Source: Adineta vaga (Eukaryota > Rotifera). From it: a stretch of 64,000 nucleotides of DNA. The notes beneath the pieces are model-generated. The model searched no databases. It was not told where the DNA came from and saw nothing but the letters and a program-made list of their open reading frames with translations. The stretch is from assembly GCA_021613535.1 (NCBI GenBank), contig CP075492.1:16058001-16122000 (forward strand), given 5' to 3'. The position numbers and the translations under genes were made by a program. Of this stretch, positions 33,929 to 43,110 are shown piece after piece (the first letter of the stretch is position 1; every line of letters starts with the position of its first letter).

Positions 33929-36900
33929 ATGATGAGAAAGCAAAATAGAATTGATGGTGGGGGGGCCCCCTTAAATGGATTTCTTAATGATATTTACAAA
34001 TTAAAAGAATCTTCATCAACTCGAAAAGACTTAAATGAAAAAATGAACTGTATTTCAGTATCAATCGATTGTTCCGCAAGAGTCTTGAAGAATGTGCATG
34101 ATGAATTGTTTGATTATTCGAATTCACAACAAAAAGTAAAGAACAACTCTAGTAATGTCATACCTTCTATCGTACCACGATTCGATGAATTTCACTTGTC
34201 ATCAACATTTTTACATGTTCTGACATCCAAAAGATGGTTTGTTATTTTGGGTGATCCAGGAAGTGGGAAGACTAGTCTTCTCCGATGGATAACATGGATA
34301 TATGCTCAAGCAGCTTATTCTCGTCATGAACAGCTGATTTTCGCAAAGGATTGTCATAGTTTAGTTCGCATTCCAATTTTAATCCGACTTGGTGAATTTG
34401 CAATATGGTTTGAACAAAATCCACAGAAGACACTAATAGATTATATTGGTAAACACACATGGTTTTCACAAATTTATTGTCATGATAATAACGAAATTGT
34501 CTTTAAAGAATTGATAGATCATGGTCATGCTTTAATTCTCATAGATGGGCTTGATGAAGTTTTCGAAATTAGACACAAACAAATGATTGTTGATGTTGTT
34601 CAAAAATTTGTTGATGAACATATTGTTGGATCTGATTTTCTATCTACTTCGGATGATTTCATTTTTAAAAATTTATCCAAATACTGCTATCAATCTCTTA
34701 CTGAAACATCGTCCCCAAGTAAACACAATGGTAATCAAGTTATTGTAACAAGTCGTTATATCGGTTACCATATAAATCCCCTTAATAGTGTTTTTATTCG
34801 TCATTATTTATTATCATTGATAGATCATGAAGAGTCAAAGATGTTTGTACAACAATGGATGATACAAGTCGAAAAAGGTATAGTTGACGTTTTAATTAAC
34901 GAAGGAATTCAAATTGATGAAGAATTAATCGAAAATATCTCAAAGAAACGTACACATATCATCAAAAATATGTTTGAAAATAATTTTGAATACTTACTAT
35001 CAAATCCATCATTATTATCTTTGATTTGTATGTTTATGTTAGAATCGTCTAATAACACTCAATTTAAATCTCGAGTACAATTATATGATTATGCCGTTCA
35101 GATAACATTTACCGATGATAAATGTCATGAATTAGGTATTTCAAAAACTTTACTTTATAAATTTCTTATAAATCTAGCAGTTCATCTTCACTTACAATCA
35201 ACATCTGGTTTGATAGATGAATTTGATATGGAACATCTCTCTTATTTTACTCTACGACAACAAAATATTTCAAATAATCGAAATGAATTACATCAAATTA
35301 CAAAGCAATTGATTACTTTATTAAAATCTAACAATTGTATTGTTGATGAACGAGGTTTACAAATATTTGGTTTTCTTCATTTATCATTTCAAGAATATTT
35401 TGTATCACAAGCTTTTGTACAAATGAATTCTTCGATCGAAGATCTAGTAGAACATATACTTACATTTATTATCAATCCTCGCTTTCGTCAATCACTTCTA
35501 ATGGCACTTGACTGGATCAGCTGGAAATGGTCACTAAATAATTATGATCAATTTTGTAAATTACTTCTTACTTTAAATCATAATTATTCTATACCATTTG
35601 GAACACTTCTTTTCTTTGATGCTATCAATGATATGCAAATATTACCATCAAATTCAATTATTTATATAGCATTAAATAATCTATTAGATCATCCTTATGA
35701 TATTCTTGCAAAATTCTATTTTATATCAAGTTTATCTAAATTAAAGGAAGATGTTATCATCGAATGGATGAAATTATATTTAGTAGATGAAAAACGTCTT
35801 CTTGTATTTTGTAAATGTTTATATATGACACGTCATCAATCCTCTAATATACAGAAGATCAATTCAGAATCAGTAATATCTTTAATTTATCAACAACTAC
35901 CATCATTTTCGAATATAAGTCTATCAAGTGAATTTATTATTGATCAAATTTTTCGACGTAGCAAAAATTTACACAATGAACTATCATCAAACAATATTTC
36001 TGTATCTGATATTCATCCATTAATACTTTCCGTTCTAATCGCAGTATGTGGAGGAGTGTATTTTGAATATGAAAATTTTATCGTAACGCCTAAATTTTCA
36101 TTAAACAATTTTCATCATAAATCATCGATTATGGAATATTTTATTCATAATAATGAATCTTATTCAATCAAAATCGACACATTAATCAAACAATATGAAA
36201 ATATTCTTGAAAGAACTTCAACATTGGATACGTCAGTTGATATTGTCGATACTTTCATGGCATTCATTTGTTTGAAAGGACTTTCCAAACCATTAATGTA
36301 TCAAGAATATTTAGCATTTTCACTTGCACTTGATCGATTAAAACGAATCTGGTTCTACTTAAAACAACCGTTTGAAACTCGTTATTTCAAATATTATACT
36401 GTCGATACATCTTCTATTTTAACATCTAATGTTGAATCAATTATCAAAACATACTCTACACAAACTCATTTATCAAAGCAAGAATGTATAGTATTATCAT
36501 TGGCATGTTCATCTGCATTAAACAAACTTTGTACCGGATGTTCATTGGCATCAATTCCATTCGATATTTCTCTTATTAATAATTCTAAACGATCTTTAGG
36601 ATCTCCACCAGACCTAAGTCACTTTGCTGGAAACAAACAATATCAAATTTCTAATAATATTCATCTTATGAAAATGTTTCAAAAAGAATCATATTTTCTA
36701 CTTACTTTCGTACCACAATCTTTACAAAAATTGTATTATTGTATGATCACTGATGTAACTAATGAAATGTATTCTTCATCGTTCGTTATATTTCTATCGC
36801 AATGTTTAATACTCTTAGAAAATGTTTGTAATTATGATCCCGATTTTGATCGTACATTATCAATGTTACAATCAGAATTAAATCAATATAAATTAGAGAA

Positions 36901-38764
36901 TTACAGTTTAATGTTAACATATAAATATTCTTGTAATCAATTAAAAGATTATGATAAATATATTAATATTGAACGTCAACGTATTTCTGATATGAAAGAT
37001 TTACAATTATTTTCTACATCAATTACTCTTGCTAAAATATTTCAATGTCGTACAAATGAATTTAATAAAAATCGAATTCTTTCCTCTATTGAAAGTGAGG
37101 AAGTGAACTTAATAATATCGAATATATCTGATCCAATCTTACGAATTATCGCTTTAAGTTTTGTCTTAACTATGGAAAAACCGTTAATCTTTGATGAAGA
37201 AAAAAGCGATGAATTAAAATTCGAAATGATTAATATGTTACAATCTGTACTTCCAACTCTTCCATTATTAATTTCTACTCTTTTATTTATTCGATGTTAT
37301 ACAGCACGTCCACTCTTCCCGCAGTTGTTTCATCAGATGGCTGATATAATTGGTAGAAAATTAAACGAAATAAATATTGTAAATGATATTCACGAAGCAA
37401 TTTTTATTGCTTTGCATCACTTAAATGATCCCGATCTTTCACATTATTTATTTAAATCTATTAAACAAACCAAAGCAAATTTATCTGATCTTCTTCAATT
37501 CAATTCATCCGTATTCTTCCAATATTTTAGTAATCAAAAAACATTCAATATAGAAAATTCGTTTCTCCTATCCATTATGTACTTGACAGAATTAGCTTTC
37601 GATGGTCAAAATTTAAAGATGATTAATACTGAAAACTGTAAAGATAAAACGATCTCTTTGAAACAATGGAAACAATTGTGGTCGAAATCTTCAATTGATA
37701 GAAATCGAATGACTTCGAAAATGGCAACGTGGATCACGAACTATTTAACATCGTCAAGTAGAACATTGATATATGAAATTATTGAAGACATATCTCATTG
37801 TTTAATGATCGACAAAAAAGCTGTATCAGTGATTGAAAAATGGCTCGATTATCGAACAGAAAAATATCTGAAATTTTTCGCACACTATGCTGCATTACAA
37901 CTATTGATTGAAGGTTTCAATACACCTGTTTTATTGGATATTATAACTGAAATATTGAACACTGACAAAACATTTTATTTCATTTCTTTCATACAAAATC
38001 TATTCAATTCAGAACTAATCCATTTAACTACTCTTCATCAAATTCTCATTCGATTAAATCAAAATATTCATTATTCTTCCGAGATATCTCTCTGGATTCA
38101 TCGTAAAGAAATTCTTGAATTAGTTCTCAGTTTAGAACTTGAACGAACTATTTCAAAAACCTATCCATCATCTCCATTCCTGATAAATTCCTTTTTATCA
38201 ATAATTGTTATTAATTCAGATGATTTACAATATTATCTTCGTACATTTATTAACGAACAAAATAAAGTTAAATATATTTTCAATGAAGACTTTATTGCAG
38301 TTCTTGTCAAATGGATTATTCACAATGAAATTAGAAAGGAAACGAATGAAAATTTCATTCTAGATTTCTACAAATATATCTTTATATATTTTCACGATCA
38401 ACAATTTCCTGAAATTCAAAAAGCTATTATTCATAGTCTCAATTTAATATTTATACATCGTTGTAACATATTTCAAGAACATCGTCTATTATTAGATTAT
38501 ATAATCATCCATTTAGAGAAATTGATTTCTTCGTTCGATCTGTATGCCAAAGATGTTCAATTGATTTTGTTATTAACGTATGGAAATTGTTTGATTCAAT
38601 TACGAAAGTATCAAATAAGTTACAGTCTCTCAAACAAAATTCAGAATGTCTTTACTAATCTTTTTCAATCATCATCATCATCAGAAATTATTTCTATTAG
38701 AGCCGCTTTTTGTTTAATGATCATAGAAGAATCGTCGATCACACTGGATACAATATCAAACTAG
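33929..38764 (+). CDS. Very large NACHT-domain NTPase
   Basis: A 1,611-codon intronless frame. Walker A is FVILGDPGSGKTSLLRW (GDPGSGKTS at residues 108-116), Walker B ALILIDGLDE (201-210), and VIVTSR (271-276) is the sensor/RNBD strand, so this is a NACHT STAND-type ATPase. The N-terminal about 90 residues show no known effector domain. After the NTPase comes about 1,200 residues of Leu/Ile-rich, probably all-helical sequence without LRR, WD40, ankyrin or TPR consensus. STAND proteins act as ligand-triggered oligomeric switches, often in innate immunity, but no effector is visible here. The ATG at 33929 and the first 14 codons lie in or over the Kolobok end. The frame stops at TAG 38762-38764, and the same frame is open again to 39637. 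Confidence 0.8.
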   Translation: MMRKQNRIDGGGAPLNGFLNDIYKLKESSSTRKDLNEKMNCISVSIDCSARVLKNVHDELFDYSNSQQKVKNNSSNVIPSIVPRFDEFHLSSTFLHVLTSKRWFVILGDPGSGKTSLLRWITWIYAQAAYSRHEQLIFAKDCHSLVRIPILIRLGEFAIWFEQNPQKTLIDYIGKHTWFSQIYCHDNNEIVFKELIDHGHALILIDGLDEVFEIRHKQMIVDVVQKFVDEHIVGSDFLSTSDDFIFKNLSKYCYQSLTETSSPSKHNGNQVIVTSRYIGYHINPLNSVFIRHYLLSLIDHEESKMFVQQWMIQVEKGIVDVLINEGIQIDEELIENISKKRTHIIKNMFENNFEYLLSNPSLLSLICMFMLESSNNTQFKSRVQLYDYAVQITFTDDKCHELGISKTLLYKFLINLAVHLHLQSTSGLIDEFDMEHLSYFTLRQQNISNNRNELHQITKQLITLLKSNNCIVDERGLQIFGFLHLSFQEYFVSQAFVQMNSSIEDLVEHILTFIINPRFRQSLLMALDWISWKWSLNNYDQFCKLLLTLNHNYSIPFGTLLFFDAINDMQILPSNSIIYIALNNLLDHPYDILAKFYFISSLSKLKEDVIIEWMKLYLVDEKRLLVFCKCLYMTRHQSSNIQKINSESVISLIYQQLPSFSNISLSSEFIIDQIFRRSKNLHNELSSNNISVSDIHPLILSVLIAVCGGVYFEYENFIVTPKFSLNNFHHKSSIMEYFIHNNESYSIKIDTLIKQYENILERTSTLDTSVDIVDTFMAFICLKGLSKPLMYQEYLAFSLALDRLKRIWFYLKQPFETRYFKYYTVDTSSILTSNVESIIKTYSTQTHLSKQECIVLSLACSSALNKLCTGCSLASIPFDISLINNSKRSLGSPPDLSHFAGNKQYQISNNIHLMKMFQKESYFLLTFVPQSLQKLYYCMITDVTNEMYSSSFVIFLSQCLILLENVCNYDPDFDRTLSMLQSELNQYKLENYSLMLTYKYSCNQLKDYDKYINIERQRISDMKDLQLFSTSITLAKIFQCRTNEFNKNRILSSIESEEVNLIISNISDPILRIIALSFVLTMEKPLIFDEEKSDELKFEMINMLQSVLPTLPLLISTLLFIRCYTARPLFPQLFHQMADIIGRKLNEINIVNDIHEAIFIALHHLNDPDLSHYLFKSIKQTKANLSDLLQFNSSVFFQYFSNQKTFNIENSFLLSIMYLTELAFDGQNLKMINTENCKDKTISLKQWKQLWSKSSIDRNRMTSKMATWITNYLTSSSRTLIYEIIEDISHCLMIDKKAVSVIEKWLDYRTEKYLKFFAHYAALQLLIEGFNTPVLLDIITEILNTDKTFYFISFIQNLFNSELIHLTTLHQILIRLNQNIHYSSEISLWIHRKEILELVLSLELERTISKTYPSSPFLINSFLSIIVINSDDLQYYLRTFINEQNKVKYIFNEDFIAVLVKWIIHNEIRKETNENFILDFYKYIFIYFHDQQFPEIQKAIIHSLNLIFIHRCNIFQEHRLLLDYIIIHLEKLISSFDLYAKDVQLILLLTYGNCLIQLRKYQISYSLSNKIQNVFTNLFQSSSSSEIISIRAAFCLMIIEESSITLDTISN
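33954..33970 (-). repeat. Kolobok right terminal inverted repeat
   Basis: Exact reverse complement of the left repeat; it is also read as codons for the first residues of the NACHT frame. Confidence 0.9.
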
Positions 38765-39637
38765 ATAAATAACAAATCTAATTTAACATCTGAATATAAA
38801 TATCGCTTTTTGTTACAGCGAACATTATATAACTGGGATAATCATTTATCTAATGCTTATACAAAGGAAGTTGCTGAGTATATAGTTATACATTCTTCTG
38901 AACTTCTAAACAACTTTATTTCGGAATTATATGCTTATGTATCCAATAGTTGTCGCACTAGTTATCTTTTTGATCCTGAACCAGATTATATTGACATAGT
39001 ATGGAATTTAATGAATACAAATTTCAATTCATTTTTTAGTGCTATTAGAAGAAGCTGTTTTAAGGAAGATCAATTTAAAAAACAACTCTATTTATATTAT
39101 ATGAAACATCCAAGACACTCGACAATTGTAGTAAGATTTTATGCGGCGTTTGGTGTACTAACAGTTGAATTGATCGAAATGTTGACATGGATTAATGATA
39201 CATCGTCGGATGCAACATGGCAATATCTTAAAGATATAAAACAAGTATCGGATAGGGAAGTTATTGAAAAGTTATTTGAACAAATTGATTTAAATCTGTA
39301 CAATAACAAATTGGAATTTTTTACATCAATACTCAAAATAATTATTCAACTCGCTCAAGTTCATGTTGTCTCTTCATTAGAAGTACATCAAAGACTTTCG
39401 AGCATTCTTAATTGTTTATTATGTGACGAGAACTCTGAAGAATGGTCTGGTTTTCATAATATTATTAGTTGTTTATTAAGTCTTAGTTGTATTGAGCAAG
39501 TATCCCCATTTAATCATGAACTTGAATTATTCGCGGAAAATGATGTTGAAGAGGATTTTAAGCAGACAATTCAGATTGAACAACTAAAATCGTCTCTGTT
39601 TCTTCGAAGAGATTATTTTTCGGGTTTCTTTCAATAA
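38765..39637 (+). pseudogene. Probable C-terminal continuation of the NACHT frame beyond an in-frame TAG
   Basis: In the same frame as the NACHT ORF, 291 codons follow the TAG without another stop and have the same composition (LYNWDNHLSNAYTKEVAEYI, later LSCIEQVSPFNHELELFAEN). There is no in-frame ATG close to its start and no in-phase intron removing the stop: the only candidate acceptor (TTGTTACAG, ends 38818) lacks a phase-compatible donor. It is therefore either lost by one nonsense change, read through, or an assembly error. It is not an independent gene. Confidence 0.6.
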
Positions 39638-40861
39638 ATATTTAATACTTGCAAATATGAGTACAAACTGTACTTTATGTTTAAAAACCTAGAACGAATT
39701 ATCGTGCCCATGTAATTTTAATCACAATGAAGAAGAAAACGTGTTTTCAACCATCCGTCGAACTTCTCGACCGTTTTTTTGTCAGTATTTTTGCATCGAC
39801 AAATCGTAAGTATCAGAGCTCGAAACGAGGCAATATTTCACCATTTCAACTCGCTTCGCTTCGATTTTTGAAGGTGTTATCTAAACCAGTCGTGAGAATG
39901 CCGTGTACACGGAGAATATCTTCTATAGTTTTATAAATATGAATACAACTGAAAATAAATACGGTTAATTCTATCGTTTGAAACTGAAAAATATTTCTTC
40001 AGTATTCGAGAAAGACTTAGTCCGATCAGAAGACGAAAGCAAGACATATTCTATTTTGAAAACTATATCAAAATGGAAATCGAACAAAAGAAAAGCAGAT
40101 AGAAATTGTCTGGTCAGTTGATATTGGTTCAGCTTTTTATTGATAGAATTGAAGAACTAGTAAACAAATTTATGTATAGAGGTATTTCACGTGGCGGTAC
40201 TCACATCGCTTTGTTTCGGGCTCTGATAGGTATTTGCTTTATATTATTTATTCATCGAACAAATACTAAATAAGTAGATATCGATCAATTATGGTTGTAA
40301 CAAACAGAGTATTAAACTTCAAATGATTTACAAAGAATTTAGTTCGTCTATATATATGTTCAGTAGCACGGACCAAAATAAGTCCACCTTAATGAATTGT
40401 TCGACCTGATCTATACTTTGAAGGTTTATGTAGAAATATACAATGTACTGTGCTCGTGGACAATCTATCGTTATATCACTTGAACTTGATTCAATCGTTT
40501 ATTGTGATTATTTTGCTATAAATAAATACTGACTATATTTTCTTGAAAGAAAAAACAATCTTTTTAAAAGGAGATAATGAAATGATTTAATTAAAACATC
40601 GTATCCAAAATCATCATCATTGAAATCAAGAATATCATATTTATTCCAGATAATGAAAATTGATTTAATACTGATGATGTTGATCTAGGCTGGACAATAT
40701 TTATTCGATAAAATAACTTCTCTATTAAATCCGATGTTTGATTGGCCGTTTTTTCTGAATTACAATTATCTTCGTTACATATTGTTACAGTGTGATATCG
40801 AGGGAGTGATATCTATATGATATCACTTATCACTCTCTATACCTCGAACAGTTATATCTAT
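39638..40861. other. Intergenic region
   Basis: No supported coding sequence; a 69-codon ORF at 39727 has no family or splice support. A foldback occurs at 40793-40848. Confidence 0.5.
40793..40848. repeat. Small nested palindrome
   Basis: GTGATATC...GATATCAC (inner, 40806-40826) is nested in CGAGGGAGTGAT...ATCACTCTC..CCTCG (outer). It is unrelated to the TGTGGG family. Confidence 0.65.
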
Positions 40862-42417
40862 TCATCTATGCTTTCTCCTTTGTTTTCTACATCTATATAA
40901 GACGCGTGTATTTTTGAAATAAAACAGAGATATATACGTGAACGCGTGCACACCCAGAAAATTCTCTCTCTTTCTATATCGACACACACTAACACATATG
41001 ATCGTTTGAGAAGAACCTTCAACTAGAGCCGGTAATGCATTTGAGTAATAATATGTAAAGCTAATCGAAGTATCGTTACTCTTTAAATAAAAATATGAAT
41101 ATGTATATAATATATCAACAACAAACTTTACGATGTCACAATTTGCGTAGAAATTTGATGTGAAAAGAGGTCTCATGAAAATACATCTCGCTGTCTTATC
41201 CAGTGGTATACATTGCACAGTATTATTTGAAAACTTTCGGAAACATGAAGTGGCTTTGTTTGATAATGCGCCCATCAGTAATTGCCTTACACTTAGCGCA
41301 AATATGAGAAATTCGGTTTTTATTATATCAGCAGCCAAAACGAATCGACGAGCTTCTTCGAAAGAACAGAAATCATGTAAATTGCACATGGTGGTGATCT
41401 GTAAGAATTTTTTCTAAAGAAAATATAGAAAGAAATACCTCTTCTGTTATGAAAGTTATATCACCTTGTATTGAATAGAAATGTGACGCTGTCGAATCGT
41501 TAGACTGTTGTCTGATTTGATCTAAACTGGAGAAAACGATTGAAATGTCGTCTGGGATGTAATTCATTATAACAATAACAGCGCATCGATCTGCATTAAT
41601 TTCAGTTATATTTGTACCACATGGTTTTGGCTGCTTGTTTTTGAGGGTGTGGGTGTGGGTGGGTGAGGGTGTGGGTGTGGGTGGGTGTGGGTGTGTGAGG
41701 GTGTGGGTGGGGGTGGGTGTGGTGTGGGTGTGGGTGGGTGAGGGTGAGGGTATGGGTGTGGGTGCGGGTGGGTGTGGGTGTGTGAGGGTGTGGGTGTGGG
41801 TCGATGTGGGTGTGGGTGGGTGTGGGTGTGGGTCGATGTGGGTGTGGGTGGGTGAGGGTGTGGGTGTGGGTGGGTGAGGGTATGGGTGGGTGTGGGTGTG
41901 GTGTGGGTGTGGGTGGGTGAGGGTGAGGGTATGGGTGTGGGTGCGGGTGGGTGAGGGTGTGGGTGAGGCTATGCTTTTCATCCTCAACTATACGCTCTAG
42001 CCAAATACCACGGACTATCGACCACCATCGAGTGGCAACACAGATGACGCTTTGTTCGATGAATTAGCTGTTTTTCAAGAAGTGAATATGTGGGGAGGGT
42101 GACAGCAGCATGAAAACGACCCACACCCTCACTCTCCACAAACTACTTTTGAAAACGATCAAAAAAGAAATCCGCATCTAGATGTAAAGAGAAATTCATT
42201 TTTGCGTCGAAACGCGTCGGTTCTGAGTATTATGTTTACATAGGGATGGCGCTTTGAAAAGTTTAACCGATGTTGAAAAACATGATTTTGTGAAGCAATG
42301 CCAACGACAACAGATGCATAGACCGAATTAGTAATCTCTTCTGTGTTGCTTTGAGAAAGATCAATATAGTTCACTTGAAATACTAACCCATAATGGGATA
42401 AGTTTTTTCCAACACGA
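40862..42417 (-). CDS. Unrecognised multi-exon protein; intron holds a telomere-like array
   Basis: Three exons fit in phase: 42417-42240 (contains LVFQVNYIDLSQSNTEEITN), 41633-41439 (CGTNITEINADRCAVIVIMN) and 41398 to about 40862 (MCNLHDFCSFEEARRFVL...). Borders are CATCTTAG/TCG, TAT/GTAAAC, ACAAG/CAG, GAG/GTATTT and TTACAG/ATC; all keep one frame. The composition (Cys, Asn-glycosylation sequons, no charged runs) suggests an extracellular protein, but I recognise no domain. The start exon is not found. The exact C-terminus is uncertain: after NALPALVEG the frame stays open to 40862 with poorer composition. Intron 41634-42239 carries the G-rich array and a foldback; the upstream intron carries the hAT-type MITE 18 bp from its acceptor. 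It may be a living gene or a recent relic. Confidence 0.5.
41640..41975. repeat. Interstitial telomere-like G-rich array
   Basis: About 336 bp of tandem GGGTGT/GGGTGG/GGGTGA hexamer variants (TGTGGG family), G-rich on the plus strand without interruption by C-rich sequence. It begins TTGAGGGTGTGGGTGTGGG, the same start as the foldback arms. Any ORF through it (Val/Gly/Trp or Thr/His/Pro repeats) is an artefact. It lies in a predicted intron of the minus-strand gene. Strong G-quadruplex potential. Confidence 0.9.
42089..42140. repeat. TGTGGG-type foldback repeat
   Basis: TGTGGGGAGGGTG (42089-42101) pairs with a right arm that starts CCCACACCCTCAC and ends TCTCCACA (42120-42140). Confidence 0.7.
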
Positions 42418-42435
42418 CTAAGATGAGTTGTTAAG

Positions 42436-42897
42436 TAGAGCCTGGCGGTTCCAAGAAAAATAGAACCGAGAGCCGAACCGGAACCGTTATATTTTCAGTT
42501 TTCGTAACCGGAGCCGGAACCAAAACCGTAAGATAAAAAACGGTAGAACCGGCACCGGAACCGTTAGAACCGTAAAATCAAGTAATGACAACTGGTATCA
42601 ACTTGTTTTTTTATGATCGTTGAATGAACTTTTTGGAAAGTGATTCGTCGATCGATTTATCGCAATTGCTTTTTGATAAAATAGTAAATATGAACAATAC
42701 GAGAGAAAAAAATAGATATGATTGATAATTGAAACCAATGAACATTTTAAGACAACATTACTAAATTATAACGGTTCCATCTAAATTTTTCGGAACCGAC
42801 CGTAGAACCGATTTTATTCAATTTTGCTAGCCGGGACCGGAGCCGGAGCCGCGGTTCCGGTTCGGTTTCGGTTAATTTTTGGAACCGCCGGGCTCTA
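42436..42897. mobile_element. hAT-type MITE (non-autonomous)
   Basis: 462-bp element with imperfect TIRs of about 50 bp starting TAGAGCCTGGCGGTTCCAAG on the left and, on the reverse complement of the right, TAGAGCCCGGCGGTTCCAAA. It is flanked by an exact 8-bp duplication TTGTTAAG (42428-42435 and 42898-42905). The 8-bp TSD and the Y-A-R-N-G terminus (TAGAG) are the hAT superfamily signature. The interior is rich in GGAACCG motifs with an AT-rich core; no coding capacity. Confidence 0.88.
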
Positions 42898-43110
42898 TTG
42901 TTAAGTATAAAAAAAACATTACGAAGTTTTTAAAAGCATTATTGTTTTGCTTCTATTATTAGTTAAATATTTCCCTCAGTGAAAAAGAACCGTCTAGCAT
43001 TTATGAATGTATAAAATCAAAAGAAAATTTTTCATTTCTCATACAAATACAAGTTAACATCTCTTTTCTATTGGATTAATGAAATTTGATTAGGTGAAAA
43101 GTCTTGAAAA

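Larger units (their letters stand above)
30563..33970 (+). mobile_element. Kolobok-like DNA transposon, structurally complete
   Basis: A 3,408-bp element bounded by perfect 17-bp terminal inverted repeats (GGGGGCCCCCCCACCAT at 30563-30579, reverse complement at 33954-33970). It is flanked on both sides by TTAA (30559-30562 and 33971-33974). TTAA target sites occur in the piggyBac and Kolobok superfamilies; the transposase inside is of the Mutator-like/Kolobok type, not piggyBac, and G-run termini suit Kolobok. It carries one uninterrupted transposase gene on the plus strand. The 0.64-kb 5' region and 0.85-kb 3' region are non-coding. Intact ORF and identical TIRs suggest recent activity. Confidence 0.85.

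Noticed and set aside
30563-33970. Calling the TTAA-flanked element piggyBac
   Set aside because: The target site would fit, but the transposase has the Mutator-like/Kolobok motifs, not the piggyBac DDD domain.
38712-38818. An intron that would remove the TAG in the NACHT gene
   Set aside because: Candidate donors GTTTAA (38712) and GTCGAT (38734) are poor and neither keeps the reading frame with the TTACAG acceptor.
39727-39936. 69-codon plus-strand ORF starting MKKKTCFQ
   Set aside because: No homology, no splice sites, no neighbouring exon; length is within chance for this region.
40360-40440. Possible Tc1/mariner-like end (ACGGACCAAAATAAGTCCACC)
   Set aside because: No matching inverted repeat, TA duplication or transposase was found nearby.
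41635-41877. 80-codon Val/Gly/Trp-rich ORF and the antisense Thr/His/Pro-rich ORF
   Set aside because: Both are translations of the telomere-like array and carry no independent coding signal.
41640-41975. A true chromosome end
   Set aside because: Unique genic sequence continues on both sides and exons flank the array in one reading frame, so it is interstitial in this assembly.
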